From Pleurocapsales cyanobacterium LEGE 06147 (GTDB taxonomy: Bacteria > Cyanobacteriota > Cyanobacteriia > Cyanobacteriales > Xenococcaceae), in contig JADEWQ010000008.1 of the NCBI GenBank assembly GCA_015207585.1, forward strand, positions 1-64,000: a stretch of 64,000 nucleotides of DNA, in the 5' to 3' direction. Of the stretch, positions 34,214 to 43,112 are shown piece after piece. The translations under genes and the position numbers were made by a program. Below the pieces are notes generated by a model. That model was not told the DNA's origin. It ran no database searches and worked only from the letters and a program-made list of their open reading frames with translations. Each line of letters starts with the position of its first letter. Position 1 is the first letter of the stretch.

Positions 34214-36514
34214 TTATCCCCATTCCCTCTCTTCCAGTTCTTTCTGGGGCAATAACAAGGCAGCTTCAATCTCTCTTCGCACTGCAACTGTCACTTCACA
34301 GTTACTATTAAGGCAATCTATGAGCAACTGATTGGCATCATAATAGCGTTGCAGAACTTGCTGCTGCTCGGGGCTAAAGTGCCAGTGAGACTGTATATTG
34401 CGATGAAGGGAGATTGCGGTTCTTAACTGCTCGGTCCAGGCGAGATGGTTGATTTGCCACCATGACCGAAACCTTGCTCTGTCCTGCTCTGGATCTGGAA
34501 GTTGTTCTTTGAGTTGTTGCAAAGATTGCTGTAACCCAACATCAAGGACAATAGTGAGGGCATTGCTGAGGGCATCCGCGCAGGCATGTGCATGGGCAAA
34601 ATCAGAACTAGAGCCAAGGGTGCATTCCAACACCAGGTTATCCAATAACGCATCGAGGAAAATACCTTGGTCAAGGGTACAGGCAAGAGCGAAGTGAGGA
34701 GCAAGATGAGGAGCTTGGATAAGACCAAGATAAAAAGCACGAGTTGCAGCTAAAGTGGGTTGGGGTGTAATCAGAGATTTTTGACTTGCCCAGGTTAAAA
34801 ACTCTTGGAGATAAGGATCTTGGGCTACTAGGGCATCGATTTGTTGCTTCATCAACTGTACGAGGGAGTCTGCACTCCGTAACATAGCAGCCGTCAACAA
34901 AAAGATTTCGCGCCACCGTGGTTCAGTGATGTGACTAACCAGACGTTCTAAGGCTCGCTCTAATGACTGTAAATTATGACTGGCAACGATTTTTCGGGCA
35001 GTGAAGTATTCTTGAAATGTTAAAGAGGAAAAAGAGAAAATTCCCCGTACTCTTTCTGCTAATAGCCCGTGCTGCAATTCGAGCGCCTTAAGCACCACTT
35101 CACTATCGTGTTGTAATTCTTCTGGCTCGGTGGGAGCATTCGGTAAATTACTGATAAAGTCGCCAATATAATGTTCGGCAGCTCGTTGCTCAAAAAAGTA
35201 ATTACCCTCCTCAAACGTCGCGGCGGCAATCTGACTCATCAGTTTGAGCTTTTGTGGCAATAAAAACCCTTGATAAACTTCATCCCGCTCGATGCTTCTA
35301 ATTTCATCCCATTTGCCTAAAAGAAGGTCTAGACATTGCTTATAGAATTCGGCTTTCTTGCTGGGAAATTTTTCTTGGCGATGGAATACCCAACAAGCAA
35401 GATGTAAAAACAAGGGCGTAACGGCGAGTCTGCGGAATGGAAGGTTTTCGGGCAAGTCTAATTTTTCAATGAACTGAACTGCCAAATCTAGCTCATCTTG
35501 GGCATTTTTCCTAGTAAATACTGTGAACCACTTCTGGGCGAAGGCGACAATTTGCGATCGGGTAAACGGGGCGATTTCGACATCGGTGAAACGTCTGAGG
35601 TTAAATGTTTTGACAGCCGTTCGACAGGTGACGATGAACAAATTTTTGGGATATTTCTCAGAGAATCTGCGAATTTCCTTCAAAACTGCGTTGTTATCTT
35701 GATGCAGCACTTCATCGAGTCCATCCAGTAACAGTAACACTCTGCCCTCACGCAGTAGGGTTTCGATCGCAGAGTGTTCGGAAATGCCACAGGTGAGAAA
35801 TTCAGAACTGATGTAGTTTAATAAGCTGAATGCCCCTGTCTCTTTTGATTCGTCAGCAAAATCTCTCAAAGTAATAAAGATGGGAACTAGATTGGCAGCA
35901 AAATTACCTTGGTTACATTGAATGGCGAGATGTTGCAAAAAAGTAGTCTTTCCACACCCAGGTTTACCCAATACCCTAAGCTTAGAATAGGTTTCGACTG
36001 CCCTCATGCCTGGTATTTGTGTCCGAGAAATCTGACCTAAACCAAAGCGAGCGAATTCTTTGGAGGTAAGGTTTTGCAAGTTAGAGATTTCTACCCACTG
36101 TTGACTGGCAATCTCCTGCAAAATATTGACATCGATGTAAATGTCTTCTATTTCAACAGGACGGTTAGTATCTAATAACTGTAAAGTACCACACTGGTCT
36201 TGAATTTTGTCTTGGCGTTGCGCTCGCACTTTTTTTACCAGCGCATCAATATTTATGGCTATTCGCTCTCCTGATTCAGAAACCTCTGCTGGGGGATTAG
36301 CCGCAATTTCCCGCCACTCTAGTTCCAAGACAGAGCAAATTTCAATAAAAGTATAACGTTCGATCGGACGACCTGTAAAAAATCTCCAAACTGGCTGGCG
36401 AGTCTTTAGATTTACTTCCTCTGCCAGGTTTTCTTGAGTCCAACCCTTACTAGCAAAAGCTTTTTTTGCTTGTTTAATGCCTGTTGCTGATGCCTGGAGC
36501 GATCGTTTTGCCAC
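34214..36514 (-). CDS. HTH-NACHT NTPase, candidate antiphage STAND protein
   Basis: 766 residues, GTG start at 36514. Residues 10-60 form a Cro/XRE-like helix-turn-helix (WTQENLAEEVNLKTRQPVWRFF), 75-150 a linker, 175-330 the NACHT NTPase with Walker A GKPGCGKT (183-190) and Walker B RVLLLLDGLDEV (258-269), and FIVTCRTA as sensor 1. The C-terminal third is helical, like the NCH2 domain found behind cyanobacterial NACHT modules (DQGIFLDALLDNLVLE, WWQINHLAWTEQLR). Bacterial NACHT proteins are STAND ATPases that oligomerise on sensing a trigger, and several defend against phages. An N-terminal HTH rather than a nuclease effector is typical of the cyanobacterial group and leaves the output unknown. 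No effector partner is adjacent. Confidence 0.85.
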   Translation of the reverse strand: MAKRSLQASATGIKQAKKAFASKGWTQENLAEEVNLKTRQPVWRFFTGRPIERYTFIEICSVLELEWREIAANPPAEVSESGERIAINIDALVKKVRAQRQDKIQDQCGTLQLLDTNRPVEIEDIYIDVNILQEIASQQWVEISNLQNLTSKEFARFGLGQISRTQIPGMRAVETYSKLRVLGKPGCGKTTFLQHLAIQCNQGNFAANLVPIFITLRDFADESKETGAFSLLNYISSEFLTCGISEHSAIETLLREGRVLLLLDGLDEVLHQDNNAVLKEIRRFSEKYPKNLFIVTCRTAVKTFNLRRFTDVEIAPFTRSQIVAFAQKWFTVFTRKNAQDELDLAVQFIEKLDLPENLPFRRLAVTPLFLHLACWVFHRQEKFPSKKAEFYKQCLDLLLGKWDEIRSIERDEVYQGFLLPQKLKLMSQIAAATFEEGNYFFEQRAAEHYIGDFISNLPNAPTEPEELQHDSEVVLKALELQHGLLAERVRGIFSFSSLTFQEYFTARKIVASHNLQSLERALERLVSHITEPRWREIFLLTAAMLRSADSLVQLMKQQIDALVAQDPYLQEFLTWASQKSLITPQPTLAATRAFYLGLIQAPHLAPHFALACTLDQGIFLDALLDNLVLECTLGSSSDFAHAHACADALSNALTIVLDVGLQQSLQQLKEQLPDPEQDRARFRSWWQINHLAWTEQLRTAISLHRNIQSHWHFSPEQQQVLQRYYDANQLLIDCLNSNCEVTVAVRREIEAALLLPQKELEEREWG

Positions 36515-36766
36515 GGAAAAAAGACCTCATCCAAGTTTGTTGTTAAAATATTGTAGAAGTTACAAATATTTTTAAACCTCTATTCTTGGATCGTAACATT
36601 TTCCTCTAAATTAACTTATACAAAATCGATTCAATTGCACTCTAATTTTTTCAAGCAATAATCAAAACAGTTCAAAGCATCTTCGGATAAGAACTGTAGA
36701 TAAATTTGTATAACTTAATTTTCACTTTGCTACAGGCGATCGCGTTGATTTCAAGCTCTGCTAAGT
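36498..36766 (-). repeat. NACHT leader region, copy A of a 260-bp direct repeat
   Basis: This stretch covers the first six codons of the NACHT gene and about 250 bp upstream. It is repeated at 38546-38804 in the same orientation with moderate divergence. Shared blocks include AGCGATCGTTTTGCCACGG, AAGACCTCATCCAA, ATAAGAACTGTAGATAAATT and CTTTGCTACAGGCGATCGCG. It must contain the NACHT promoter. Confidence 0.85.
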
Positions 36767-36844
36767 CAAACAATACACTACACTCTGCTCATTAAAATCG
36801 GCTTCTAGGCGATCGAGAATGGTTAATCAATTGCGAAAAATCTA

Positions 36845-38431
36845 TTAACTCCTAACAAGCATTGGTTCTTGTTTGGACGATGCAGAAACTTCTAATGCAT
36901 CGTAGCCTAGTTGTTGAGTAATTCGTTCTCTAGCTAAAATACGGTACTCCCAAAAATGTTCTCCAGCAGCGCATAAACCCAAATACAGATTGAGAACTTG
37001 GGGCTTGTTCAGCAAAATTATCCATAGCTGTCGCCAAAACTGTCCCCGAATGTCCGGTCGGCGGATGCCCTGATGCCAGATTAACTGAGTGACAAGCCGT
37101 AACCCCTTGCCGATGGGAAATTGCATCGTTTGCCTTTGTCTTGGTTGTGAACCCAGACTGAGACATTGCTGGAAACAGCGCCTGAGATAGTTCGTAGGCT
37201 CATATAATTTCCAGAAGCCTTCTACATACTCTCTAGCAATTTCTGTAATAGGACGGGTGGGAATGAAATTCATTAAAGTATTCTGATCTCCCACTTCAGT
37301 TACGCCAACGCCTTCTACTAAACGTTGCTCTTGTTGGAGACGAGTCCAGAGAGCCGTGTTGGGCAAAGCTTGGAGGATTCCTAGCATCGGTTGAGGAATA
37401 CTAGTTTGTTCAACAAACTCTCTAATTCTTTCGCCTGCACCAGAACGTTCTCCGTCAAAACCGAGAATGAATCCTGCATAGATCAATAGACCTACCTGAT
37501 TGATCTTACGACAGGCTTCCACAAGTGGATTGCGAGTATTTTGCAGTTTGCGCGTTACTTGCAAACTGTCTTGGTCAGGGGTTTCAATACCGAGAAAAAC
37601 AGCATAAAAGCCTGCTTGCACCATCAGCTCTAGCATTTCTTCGTCTTCTGCTAAATTTACAGACGCTTCGGTGATAAAACTAAAGGGGTAATCATGCTGT
37701 TGCATCCAAGGAATCAATTCTCTTAAGAAACGTTTGACATTGCGCTGATTGCCAATAAAGTTATCATCAACAACAAAGAGTGACCCCCGCCAGCCTAAAT
37801 CATATAGGGTTTGCAACTCTGCTAAAGTCTGATTAGGTTCTTTGGTCCTAGGTTTGCGACCATAAAGGGAAATAATGTCACAAAATTCGCAGTTGAAGGG
37901 ACAGCCACGAGAGAACTGGATTGCCATCATGAAGTAGGCATTTAGTTGGAGTAGATCGAAACGGGGTATTGGGCTAAGGGTTACATCCGGCTTATCCATA
38001 GAGCGGAAGATACCTTGTGCTTTGCCTTGAGTAAGTGCTTCGAGTAACTGCGGCACTGTTATTTCTCCCTCATCCAGGATCAGGTAATCTGCTCCAGAGG
38101 CAAGGGCATCTTGTGGAACAGAGGTAGGATAGGGACCACCCACTGCCACTTTTTTACCTAAGCGTACCCCTTTTTGAATCAGGGCGTGGAAATCTGGTTT
38201 CTGCACCAACATGGCAGAAAGAATAACCAAATCACACCACTCCCAATCTTCCTCTGTTTCAAGGCTGACATTGCGGTCATAAAATCGAATGTCCCAATCT
38301 TGGGGAAGAAGTGACGCAACGGTAATAATTCCCAAAGGTGGAAGGACTGCCTTCAGTCCAGCGATTTCCATAAAGCGATCGTAAGACCAAAAGGACTGAG
38401 GAAACTGGGGATATAGTAATAATACTTTCAT
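36845..38431 (-). CDS. B12-binding domain radical SAM protein (DUF4070)
   Basis: 528 residues. Residues 1-140 are a cobalamin-binding Rossmann domain (VLLLYPQFPQSFWSYDRFME, KVAVGGPYPTSVPQDAL). The radical SAM barrel carries CPFNCEFCD (Cx3Cx2C at about 176-183) with GRKPRTK and GSLFVVDDNFIGNQRNVKRF after it, and the C-terminal 170 residues match DUF4070. Class B radical SAM enzymes of this layout do methylations or ring changes; HpnP, the hopanoid C-2 methylase, belongs to the same broad group, but nothing here proves that substrate. It lies between the two copies of the NACHT leader repeat. Confidence 0.88.
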   Translation of the reverse strand: MKVLLLYPQFPQSFWSYDRFMEIAGLKAVLPPLGIITVASLLPQDWDIRFYDRNVSLETEEDWEWCDLVILSAMLVQKPDFHALIQKGVRLGKKVAVGGPYPTSVPQDALASGADYLILDEGEITVPQLLEALTQGKAQGIFRSMDKPDVTLSPIPRFDLLQLNAYFMMAIQFSRGCPFNCEFCDIISLYGRKPRTKEPNQTLAELQTLYDLGWRGSLFVVDDNFIGNQRNVKRFLRELIPWMQQHDYPFSFITEASVNLAEDEEMLELMVQAGFYAVFLGIETPDQDSLQVTRKLQNTRNPLVEACRKINQVGLLIYAGFILGFDGERSGAGERIREFVEQTSIPQPMLGILQALPNTALWTRLQQEQRLVEGVGVTEVGDQNTLMNFIPTRPITEIAREYVEGFWKLYEPTNYLRRCFQQCLSLGSQPRQRQTMQFPIGKGLRLVTQLIWHQGIRRPDIRGQFWRQLWIILLNKPQVLNLYLGLCAAGEHFWEYRILARERITQQLGYDALEVSASSKQEPMLVRS

Positions 38432-38545
38432 GAGATTGTCGATAAAGCTTCGCTATTGGGATTCTTTAGTTAATAAGCTCGATGCATACTTTCTATTTAT
38501 TGCATCTCCTTCTAAGACTTTATCCTCGCCTGCGTGCTGGAAATC

Positions 38546-38804
38546 AGCGATCGTTTTGCCACGGGGAAAAGACCTCATCCAATTTTTTTCAGGATATTTT
38601 AGAAGTCTATGACAAATAAGATTTTTAAACTTCTACTCTTTGATGGTAGCGTTTTCCCAAAAATTAAGTTATATATACGAAATCGAGTCAATTGTGTTCT
38701 AAATTCCTCAAGCAATAATTAAAGGATAAGAACTGTAGATAAATTTGTATAACTTAATTTTTACTTTGCTACAGGCGATCGCGTCGATCTTAGGCTCTGT
38801 TAGT
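38546..38804 (-). repeat. NACHT leader region, copy B, with a ghost of the start codon
   Basis: Second copy of the 260-bp repeat. On the minus strand it still encodes GTG GCA AAA CGA TCG CTG (M-A-K-R-S-L), identical to the first six residues of the NACHT protein, then diverges and stops after 16 codons. It lies 115 bp upstream of the radical SAM start and may now drive that gene. Confidence 0.8.
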
Positions 38805-39326
38805 ATAGATATACTCAGCGATCGATTCTTTACTTAAACAGGTAGCAGTAATCGGATAATATATTTTTTTTATAAAAAAAGAAAGTATACAAATTGGCGG
38901 TAGCTAATTTACCTTAAATAAATAATTTGTACCTTTCTTAGCATGACAAAAATAGTATGACAGTCGGGTGTTTAAAATCGAGTATACACAAAAGTTAGGC
39001 TGAGGTGTGAATTGTATAAATTGTCTTAGAAGTTTAGGTTTTGTCACAAAATTTCGCCTAGCTTAATCTTAGAGAATGATACTATATTGTGCAAACTAAG
39101 CTAAAAGCATCTATACAATTAATTTTGAGTAATTACTCGTTCGTTAATTATTTCTAAAACCATACCCTACAAAGTATCTCCTTAAGCCGTGATTTTTTAT
39201 TTTCTTTGCATCAATAGTCTAAAAAAATAGGATGTGCGTCGGAGTCGAAATAAATTTCAGCCGCACTCTTCCTATCCCTGGCTATGGGATGCTTTCAGTC
39301 GTACATTGATACTGGATGACCGACTC
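38805..39326. other. AT-rich non-coding stretch
   Basis: About 520 bp without a supportable gene or clear repeat. Some short segments near 38955-39055 resemble 34060-34160 (for example TATGACAG and TTTTGTCACAAAATTT), but too weakly to call a repeat. Confidence 0.35.
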
Positions 39327-39575
39327 TCATTTTTCCGATTTATAAAGGGACTGTTGAAATTCTCGACCAATCAAACTACCAAATTGAGACCAACCCATAT
39401 TGGGGGTTTTAGATAGGGTAGACTTAATTCTTTCGAGTTTTTTTCTAAACCCCATTAATTCTTTGGCGTTAGGCGGCAGAATTTCACTATAAGCTAATGC
39501 TAATTCCTCGTTAGTTGCCGTATTAAAATCAATGGATTCTCCGACTGTGATTAGATTCCGAACGATAGGCAACAT
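39327..39575 (-). CDS. Small hypothetical protein
   Basis: 82 residues, not recognised. The sequence (NTATNEELALAYSEILPPNA, GFRKKLERIKSTLSKTP) is compatible with a compact helical protein and has no signal peptide or membrane segment. The ATG at 39575 has only a weak GAGAAAA leader. It is isolated between non-coding DNA and gene fragments, so it may be a lineage-specific or decaying gene. Confidence 0.45.
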   Translation of the reverse strand: MLPIVRNLITVGESIDFNTATNEELALAYSEILPPNAKELMGFRKKLERIKSTLSKTPNMGWSQFGSLIGREFQQSLYKSEK

Positions 39576-39725
39576 ATTATTTTTCTCAATTATTTAATTA
39601 ATTAGCTAGTTTTAGAAAACCAATACTCTATTTAGTTTGACAGATATTAGAGGTTTGAGTAGGTAATACTAGACGAAAATTCAAAGTTCGTAGTAAAAAT
39701 AAGTACCGCGATCGCGTTAAGCCAT

Positions 39726-39892
39726 GAAAACCTACAGACGAAGAAATCTCGAAAATTATCGAGGATTATGAGGACTGTTTTCGATTGCCAATGACAGATG
39801 TATTGAACTACGGATGTCAAAAACTCGTTCAAAGTTTGTGCGATCGTTTTCCCAAGCTGAATCAAAAAATCAAACGAGAGACGAGAGAGTAA
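39726..39892 (+). pseudogene. C-terminal fragment of an unidentified protein
   Basis: The plus frame between TGA (39723) and TAA (39890-39892) reads KPTDEEISKIIEDYEDCFRL, PMTDVLNYGCQKLVQSLCDR and FPKLNQKIKRETRE, which looks like a real protein C-terminus, but no start or upstream part exists. The family is unknown. Confidence 0.35.
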
Positions 39893-39944
39893 AATAATTC
39901 CTCTATTGGCGACGGGGTAGAGGCAAAACGTCTGGACATAATAA

Positions 39945-40274
39945 ATGAAAGCGTTAATGCCAAGAATAGAAATTTCCCTATCTCAAATACGGCATAATAC
40001 TCGGATGCTATCCAAACTTTATGGGCAACAAGGAATTTCCTTAATGGGAGTCTCTAAAGCAGTACTAGGAGATCCTTCGATTGCCGAGGCAATGATTCAA
40101 GGTGGAGTAAAATTCATTGCCGATTCTCGCCTTGAAAACATTCAAAAAATGAAAAATGCCGGAATATCGGCTCAGTTTGTTCTCCTACGCACGGCTTTAA
40201 GCCAGGCAGAATCTGTGATTCAAAATGTGGATATCAGTCTTAGACTTCTCCTTTCATTACAAAGCAATTTATAA
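39945..40274 (+). pseudogene. Alanine/ornithine racemase-like PLP protein, N-terminal fragment
   Basis: 109 codons. The start PRIEISLSQIRHNTRMLSKL, then GISLMGVSKAVLGDPSIAEA (with the PLP lysine in SKAV) and SRLENIQKMKNAGI match the alanine/ornithine racemase-like family with an AlaR N-terminal barrel. The normal enzyme has about 350 residues. After QNVDISL the frame leaves the family sequence and ends at TAA. The remaining two thirds are not found downstream. Confidence 0.7.
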
Positions 40275-40544
40275 ACTGTTCTTAAAGCGATCGCAGTTTA
40301 TGGACAAGTTTAGCAAAGGTATCTTCTCTAAATGACTAGGTTACTTACCAACGTTGTTTTGTCTGATTTGCCCAAATCTTGCAATTCCTCAATCAAATGT
40401 TTAACATCTAACTCTTAAACATTATGCGCTCGCAATTGGGTTATAGTTTGCTCGAGCCAAAGATAATAGTCCTATTCGTATATGTGATTCATGAATTATT
40501 TTTACAATGAGGCTATTATCAAGAAAAATCCCAAATTTTATTTA

Positions 40545-41255
40545 CTATTTATACCAATCTTCTCGCCACTGTTTCATTTGGTCAATTTCTTGCTGTTGAG
40601 AAGTTAAAATATCTTGACTCAATTGTTGAATTTCAGGACGCTCAGATTTGCTTAAGGCATCTCGCGCCATCTCGAGTGCTCCTTCGTGGTGAGGAATCAT
40701 CCCATCGATAAATCGCAAGTCAAACTCGGTATCGGCTTTACCCAAATCCATACTCATCATCATGCTTTGCATCATCTCTTCAGTCATTGGCATCATATGA
40801 TTTATCTCTGACTGCCAGGCTTGTGGCGTATCACTGGCATCGGAATACCAAGCTTTGCGCCACTGTTTCATCTGCTCGATTTCTTGTTCTTGAGCAGCAA
40901 TAATCTCCTGGGCAAGCTCTTTCATTTCAGGACGTTGAGAGTGCTGCAAAACCTCTTGAGCCATGTTAATAGCTCCCTGATGGTGTAAAACCATAGCATC
41001 TATGAACCGCAGATCGTACTCGGCATCAGCAGGTCCCCAATCCATTGACCTTTCATGATTCATGCTATCATGATGCTCCATCATGTCACCGTGCTGAGAT
41101 GTTGGGCTAGGATCGCCCTTAGCTTCGCTGACGGCAGGAGAATTTGCTCCTGGTGTGGAGTTAGAAGTAGCTGTAGAACAAGCTATTGTCAGAAAAGATA
41201 CGCCCATAAATGCTAGAGAGACAAGTGCACTAGTTTTTAAGGATTTTATTTGCAT
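40545..41255 (-). CDS. Lipoprotein with two DUF305 domains
   Basis: 236 residues from the ATG at 41255; the frame extends to 41333 but the signal peptide starts here (MQIKSLKTSALVSLAFMGV) and ends in a lipobox-like LTIACS. The mature part has two tandem DUF305 units of about 75 residues: DLRFIDAMVLHHQGAINMAQ and DLRFIDGMIPHHEGALEMAR, each with the HH pair and closing QEQEIEQMKQWR or QQQEIDQMKQWR. The linker is Met- and His-rich (NHMMPMTEEMMQSMMMSMD), which suggests copper or silver binding. DUF305 proteins are often next to metal-resistance genes; smtB and smtA lie about 1 kb away. Confidence 0.85.
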   Translation of the reverse strand: MQIKSLKTSALVSLAFMGVSFLTIACSTATSNSTPGANSPAVSEAKGDPSPTSQHGDMMEHHDSMNHERSMDWGPADAEYDLRFIDAMVLHHQGAINMAQEVLQHSQRPEMKELAQEIIAAQEQEIEQMKQWRKAWYSDASDTPQAWQSEINHMMPMTEEMMQSMMMSMDLGKADTEFDLRFIDGMIPHHEGALEMARDALSKSERPEIQQLSQDILTSQQQEIDQMKQWREDWYK

Positions 41256-41346
41256 AGATTTCCAATTCAGCTTACCTAAAATATTTAGGATGGCATGGGA
41301 ATATGAAATCAGGATGAAATTTTCAATTTGCACCTTCAGAGTTAGC

Positions 41347-42132
41347 TCAGACAGCCGAGACGGGATTTAACCAACGCAAAATTTCTTTATTGAGTCGGAA
41401 CAAGTCGCGGGATAATCCTTGTTTAATCCATTGTCCGATCGCATCGAAAGCAGTAAAGATCTCTCCGGTTTGCCAATCGATCTCTTGACTGAGAGGGGTT
41501 AAATGGTTGCCAGGAAGAGTCAGCAAAGCAACCATACTAGGAAAGCGTTTTTGTAAAACTGGATTGAGGATTAAAGTCTGATCGATAGTATCGTTATTAA
41601 ATCTAATTAGGAGATTGCGACGAACCTGATAGTTATTAGCAATTATTTCGTTGGTTTCTGCTGGAGAAGGAGTAAATTCCACGTCAAAAGCAGGAATAAC
41701 TTTATATTGTCCAAATTGTTCGATAAAAGGAATCGCTCGATTGGCGGGATAATTGTTAAAAGAAATCAGAATATTACCCGCTCGTTCGACCGAAAATAGG
41801 CTGCCGATGAGAAGATGAAGTTTGCATCCCATACTATGTCCTATTCCATAGATGGGAAGATAGCGTTTACCTAAAACGTTAGTTTTGTGTAAGCGATCGA
41901 GGATTGTCTCGAAACGGTTGAGAACTTCGCGAGCGATCGCTAAATGATCGAGAGTATTTAAGAAAGGAGTAGCCACAATGGCATATCCTCGTTTGGCAAT
42001 TTGTTCGAGGAGACAACGATAAGTTACTTGAGGTGCGGTAGCCACAAAAGCACCGCCTAAAAAATGAACGATACCAATGACTTCTCCACGAGGAAGATAA
42101 ACCCAACCACCAGATATTTCTTGCCAATCCAT
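41347..42132 (-). CDS. DUF1350-family protein (alpha/beta-hydrolase-like)
   Basis: 261 residues. Family landmarks are GWVYLPRGEVIGIVHFLGGA near the start, YAIVATPFLNTLDH, and YGIGHSMGCKLHLLIGSL with a GHSMG nucleophile-elbow-like turn. DUF1350 is found in cyanobacteria and plastids; its activity has not been established. ATG start at 42132. It is divergent from smtB with a 140-bp gap. Confidence 0.85.
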   Translation of the reverse strand: MDWQEISGGWVYLPRGEVIGIVHFLGGAFVATAPQVTYRCLLEQIAKRGYAIVATPFLNTLDHLAIAREVLNRFETILDRLHKTNVLGKRYLPIYGIGHSMGCKLHLLIGSLFSVERAGNILISFNNYPANRAIPFIEQFGQYKVIPAFDVEFTPSPAETNEIIANNYQVRRNLLIRFNNDTIDQTLILNPVLQKRFPSMVALLTLPGNHLTPLSQEIDWQTGEIFTAFDAIGQWIKQGLSRDLFRLNKEILRWLNPVSAV

Positions 42133-42243
42133 TGTTCTAGTTAACAGTTATCAATTATTAGTGTAGGGTTATTTCATCTTTGTTGTCTTCCCACCCGGAT
42201 ATCGTCGATCGCTAAACTAGAAGTAGTCATTAATAATGAATAT

Positions 42244-42259
42244 CTGAAAGGATTTTCAG
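42244..42259 (+). promoter_or_regulatory. SmtB-type operator upstream of smtB
   Basis: CTGAA-aggatt-TTCAG, an imperfect dyad inside ATCTGAAAGGATTTTCAGT, 12 bp before the smtB ATG. It matches the half-site (TCTGAA/TTCAGA) seen twice in front of smtA and so implies autorepression of smtB. Confidence 0.65.
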
Positions 42260-42271
42260 TAATTAAATTAC

Positions 42272-42682
42272 ATGAATTACAATCTACCACTAGATCGGAA
42301 TTTTGTTGGTTCTGAAGCAAAAATCGAGGATTTAAAGTGCCATCCTCCCCATCCAATCGAAACAGAGCATCTGGAAAAATTTTCCGGTCAAATTCTCAGT
42401 TCTGAGAAAGCGCAGCGCATGGCAGAATTTTTTAGCCTGCTGGGAGATTCTAATCGATTGCGCATTCTTTCAGTACTGGCTCGACAAGAACTGTGTGTCT
42501 GCGATTTAGCCGCTACTTTAGATATGAGTGAGTCTGCGGTATCTCATCAATTGCGAACCCTCAGAGTGATGCGCTTAGTCAGTTACGAAAAAAAAGGGCG
42601 AAAGGTTTTCTATCGCCTTCAGGATCATCATGTTTTAAAACTTTATCAATCTGTAGCAGAACATCTTGATGAGACTGATTGA
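42272..42682 (+). CDS. smtB: ArsR/SmtB-family zinc-sensing repressor (SmtB/ZiaR-like)
   Basis: 136 residues with the winged-helix fold: [40 protein letters not shown] (recognition helix) and [20 protein letters not shown]. The alpha-5 metal site D-x-H-x10-H-x2-E is present exactly as in SmtB (DHH...EHLDE at the C-terminus). It also has the CVC pair in helix 3 and N-terminal ligands (LKCHPPHP), so the alpha-3N site of ZiaR/CadC could form too. The apo-protein represses; Zn release opens the promoter. The target smtA lies downstream in convergent orientation. Confidence 0.9.
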   Translation: MNYNLPLDRNFVGSEAKIEDLKCHPPHPIETEHLEKFSGQILSSEKAQRMAEFFSLLGDSNRLRILSVLARQELCVCDLAATLDMSESAVSHQLRTLRVMRLVSYEKKGRKVFYRLQDHHVLKLYQSVAEHLDETD

Positions 42683-42697
42683 AGCTTAAACACAAAG

Positions 42698-42741
42698 ACG
42701 CTCTTCTCGTCAGTTGTCAAAGCTCAGACACAGAAGAGCGT
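42698..42741. terminator. Bidirectional terminator between smtB and smtA
   Basis: Perfect 10-bp arms ACGCTCTTCT (42698-42707) and AGAAGAGCGT (42732-42741) with a 24-base loop, placed in the 97-bp gap between the two convergent stop codons. Confidence 0.65.
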
Positions 42742-42779
42742 TAATAACTACAATAACTACATTGAATTAAGAAAAATGG

Positions 42780-42953
42780 TTAACTATCGCATTCACATCC
42801 GGCATGAGAACAGCCCGCTCCATCGGGATGTCCATTAGCACAGGCATCTGAGCAGTAATATTGACCATCTTTTTGGATGGCGTCGCTAATATTGACAACA
42901 CACAAGCAAGAAGAACAAGCACATTTCATTTGGGTAACGGATGCAGCTGTCAT
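42780..42953 (-). CDS. smtA: Cyanobacterial metallothionein SmtA
   Basis: 57 codons: MTAASVTQMKCACSSCLCVV, then NISDAIQKDGQYYCSDACAN and GHPDGAGCSHAGCECDS before TAA. Nine Cys (four in CACSSCLC, five later) and the zinc-finger-like YCSDACANGH with His ligands are the SmtA/BmtA hallmarks; the protein sequesters four Zn ions and also Cd. The gene is missed by length-filtered gene calls. Two SmtB-type dyads lie 35 to 88 bp upstream. In Synechococcus 7942 smtA and smtB are divergent; here they are convergent. Confidence 0.93.
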   Translation of the reverse strand: MTAASVTQMKCACSSCLCVVNISDAIQKDGQYYCSDACANGHPDGAGCSHAGCECDS

Positions 42954-42987
42954 TTTAGGTCTTCTCCAAAGGCGTTAGCAAATAATA

Positions 42988-43041
42988 TCTGAATGTCTAT
43001 TCAGACATTATTTATTATAATATCTGAACAGATATTCAGAT
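42988..43041 (-). promoter_or_regulatory. Tandem SmtB-type operators upstream of smtA
   Basis: Two dyads: TCTGAAT-gtct-ATTCAGA (42988-43005) and ATCTGAA-cagata-TTCAGAT (43022-43041), 7-bp arms each, 17 bp apart, in the 160-bp promoter region of smtA. They share half-sites with the dyad in front of smtB. Confidence 0.78.
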
Positions 43042-43112
43042 GTAAAAGAATTATTAAGTACTTCGTGCCTTGTGATTGCTTACTATCGCACTCATCGCGA
43101 GCATTGTAACTC

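Noticed and set aside
34060-39055. Similarity between 34060-34160 and 38950-39055
   Set aside because: Shared words such as TATGACAG and ACAAAATTT in AT-rich DNA, but order and spacing are too loose to separate from chance.
39647-39865. 72-codon minus-strand frame
   Set aside because: The opposite strand encodes a more protein-like fragment (KPTDEEISKIIEDYEDCF); the minus frame looks like its shadow.
40333-40415. Short minus-strand peptide LDVKHLIEELQDLGKSDKTT
   Set aside because: Looks helical but has only about 27 codons and no partner; too little to call a gene fragment.
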